From positions 6,561,001 through 6,625,000 of the forward strand of contig NZ_LT859959.1 in assembly GCF_900176205.1 (NCBI RefSeq): a DNA stretch of 64,000 nucleotides, given 5' to 3'. The stretch's first letter is position 1. Every line of letters starts with the position of its first letter. Both the position numbers and the translations under genes were made by a program. Below, piece by piece: positions 62,871 to 64,000 of this stretch. A model generated the notes under the pieces. The model had not been told where the DNA came from, ran no database searches, and saw only the letters and a list, made by a program, of their open reading frames with translations. Source of the stretch: Bradyrhizobium sp. ORS 285 (GTDB lineage: Bacteria > Pseudomonadota > Alphaproteobacteria > Rhizobiales > Xanthobacteraceae).

Positions 62871-63395
62871 GAACCACCCCCAGGGCGCCTGAGTATCCCC
62901 AGGTTACCGTTCGTGTCAGCATGTTACCGGAGGCTTCCAAGAACCGTGGGCGCTCTGCGAGTCGGACGCCCAACAGCAACCCCGCAGCTATTTTATCGAC
63001 CACCTCCACAAGCTTTCACGGTCGGCCCTATCGTACATGCGACGCCTATCGTGGCGGAGGCCACACACCAGGATGGCCACGCCAAAAGCAAAACATAGCG
63101 GAAGGGCCGGCGTCATTCCCCAGTTTTGCGTAGCCATGAAGAAACAAAGCCAACCCCGCGGTCCCTCTGGGACAAGCATGCTGCTGCATGCAAGGACCGG
63201 CTTCCAATTCCGTTCGTCGAACATGACCGACGATCCTCGCACATGCGAACCTGGACGGCTGCCTGCGGGACCGCAATCAGAACGGGAGAACGTCTGCCGA
63301 AAGCACGCCAGACCGTGGGTGGCTCGCGCATGGCCTTTCCGCTCGATGTGGCTTGGACGGTTGCACGTCACTACCACATCCGGTTGAATAGGCTC
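62871..63395. other. 525-bp region without a supportable gene
   Basis: Short frames on both strands show no signal peptide, domain or convincing start. Probably the promoter side of the former autotransporter gene plus the upstream region of the next gene. Confidence 0.45.
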
Positions 63396-63962
63396 ATGAA
63401 GTCGGGGGCAATAATCATTCTGCTAGGGCTGGCGGCCCTGGTGTCGTATTCCGTCGGGCGGCAAAGTGCGCCAGACAACGGCGCGGCTACGCCCGCGCCC
63501 ACAGCGCGAGTCGCCCAAATCAAATCGGTGACATTTGCAGCGGTTCCGACCGAAAGCGCGAGCCCGCCAGTTCGCAAAACGGAGACTGATAGTCGGGTCA
63601 TTCAGGCGACAACAAATCTCGCCCCGCCCGTGAAGACGGAAGGCGACCGACAATTCGCCCCGAGGCAGGCGAAGCTCGCACCGCCGGAGAAGTCGGAGGC
63701 ACCTGATGCAAAGCGCAAGGCTGAAACCGCGCTCACAGCCGCAGCCATCGTGGCTATCCTGATCAAGACGAGCCGGGATCAGTATTACGCCACAGGGCAT
63801 CCGTGTGCCTGCCCAGACGACCTGATGAGAAACGGCAGAACTTGCGGAGCCCGCAGCGCTCACTCAAGACCCCGAGGCGCCTCACCTTTGTGCTATCCGA
63901 GCGATGTTACAGCCGAAATGATCGAGGCGTATCGGCGTCAATCGACGCGGGCCAATCGATAG
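63396..63962 (+). CDS. Unknown membrane-anchored / exported protein with Cys-rich end
   Basis: A 188-residue protein. The N-terminal helix (MKSGAIIILLGLAALVSYSV) is followed by a long Pro/Ala/Thr/Lys-rich linker. The compact C-terminal domain reads YYATGHPCACPDDLMRNGRT, then CGARSAHSRPRGASPLCYPS and DVTAEMIEAYRR. The Cys-containing block recurs in a family of small rhizobial exported proteins (from memory). The start at 63396 is set by the hydrophobic N-terminus; an upstream frame start at 63126 is not conserved-looking. Function unknown. Confidence 0.72.
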   Translation: MKSGAIIILLGLAALVSYSVGRQSAPDNGAATPAPTARVAQIKSVTFAAVPTESASPPVRKTETDSRVIQATTNLAPPVKTEGDRQFAPRQAKLAPPEKSEAPDAKRKAETALTAAAIVAILIKTSRDQYYATGHPCACPDDLMRNGRTCGARSAHSRPRGASPLCYPSDVTAEMIEAYRRQSTRANR

Positions 63963-64000
63963 AAGTTGGTCCAGGCGTGCCAAGATTGGCCGGGCGGGCG

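Overview
The window is GC-rich, densely coded DNA from an alphaproteobacterium. The protein families, the P-type trb set and the small conserved unknowns around Ku and LigD point to the Bradyrhizobium / Nitrobacteraceae group (inference from family recognition; no search was run). Its backbone is a conjugative, plasmid-like integrative element carrying cargo, with clear signs of decay and rearrangement.

Layout. (1) 1-17.1 kb, minus strand, is the transfer and replication half: trbB-C-D-E-J-(small ORF)-L for the mating channel, an MFS transporter and two ribbon-helix-helix genes upstream of trbB, the TraG coupling protein, a DUF3363-type relaxase, a TraF-like S26 protease, DUF2840, a RepA-type initiator with an iteron array just past its 3' end, an excisionase-like HTH gene, and a DUF2285-like gene separated from it by an IS256-family insertion. 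(2) 17.6-31.1 kb is cargo: two frameshifted pseudogenes, a stand-alone ATP-dependent DNA ligase, a PAS protein, a 73-bp Ku relic, a Zn-alcohol dehydrogenase pair, a GH13 / GT4 pair, a beta-propeller protein, an ion-channel-like protein, and a divergent SDR / AraC pair. (3) 31.4-43.2 kb, minus strand, is the leading and maintenance half: DUF736, a membrane protein, DUF2493, a Toprim protein, a 1437-aa methylase-helicase of the strawberry-notch type, a large ParB, the antirestriction protein ArdC and a truncated tyrosine recombinase. (4) 43.3-53.2 kb is a chromosomal-looking segment: intact Ku with two co-oriented unknowns, SDR, GNAT, a COG2509-like flavoprotein, an intact SOS-associated peptidase (SRAP), zinc-ribbon unknowns and many copies of an intergenic repeat. 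(5) 53.5-59.3 kb is a Cu/Ag efflux operon (Met/His/Cys-rich protein, FixH/YtkA-like, CusB-like, CusA-like, truncated last gene). (6) 59.2-64 kb holds a second, degenerate copy of the ardC 5' end, a multiply frameshifted autotransporter pseudogene and one secreted unknown.

How it fits together. The relaxase, TraG and the Trb ATPases and channel would move the element. TraF would mature the TrbC pilin. RepA with its iterons suggests plasmid-style replication. ParB, Toprim, methylase-helicase and ArdC would serve establishment in a new host. Cargo covers double-strand-break and abasic-site DNA repair (ligase, Ku, SRAP), alpha-glucan or trehalose-type sugar metabolism, and copper resistance. The ardC 5' region occurs twice in the same orientation about 16.4 kb apart (42.8-43.0 and 59.2-59.4 kb). 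This suggests the Ku-to-Cus segment lies between two element ends. Missing parA, a truncated integrase, a vestigial trbK slot and several frameshifted cargo genes suggest that the element may no longer be fully mobile.
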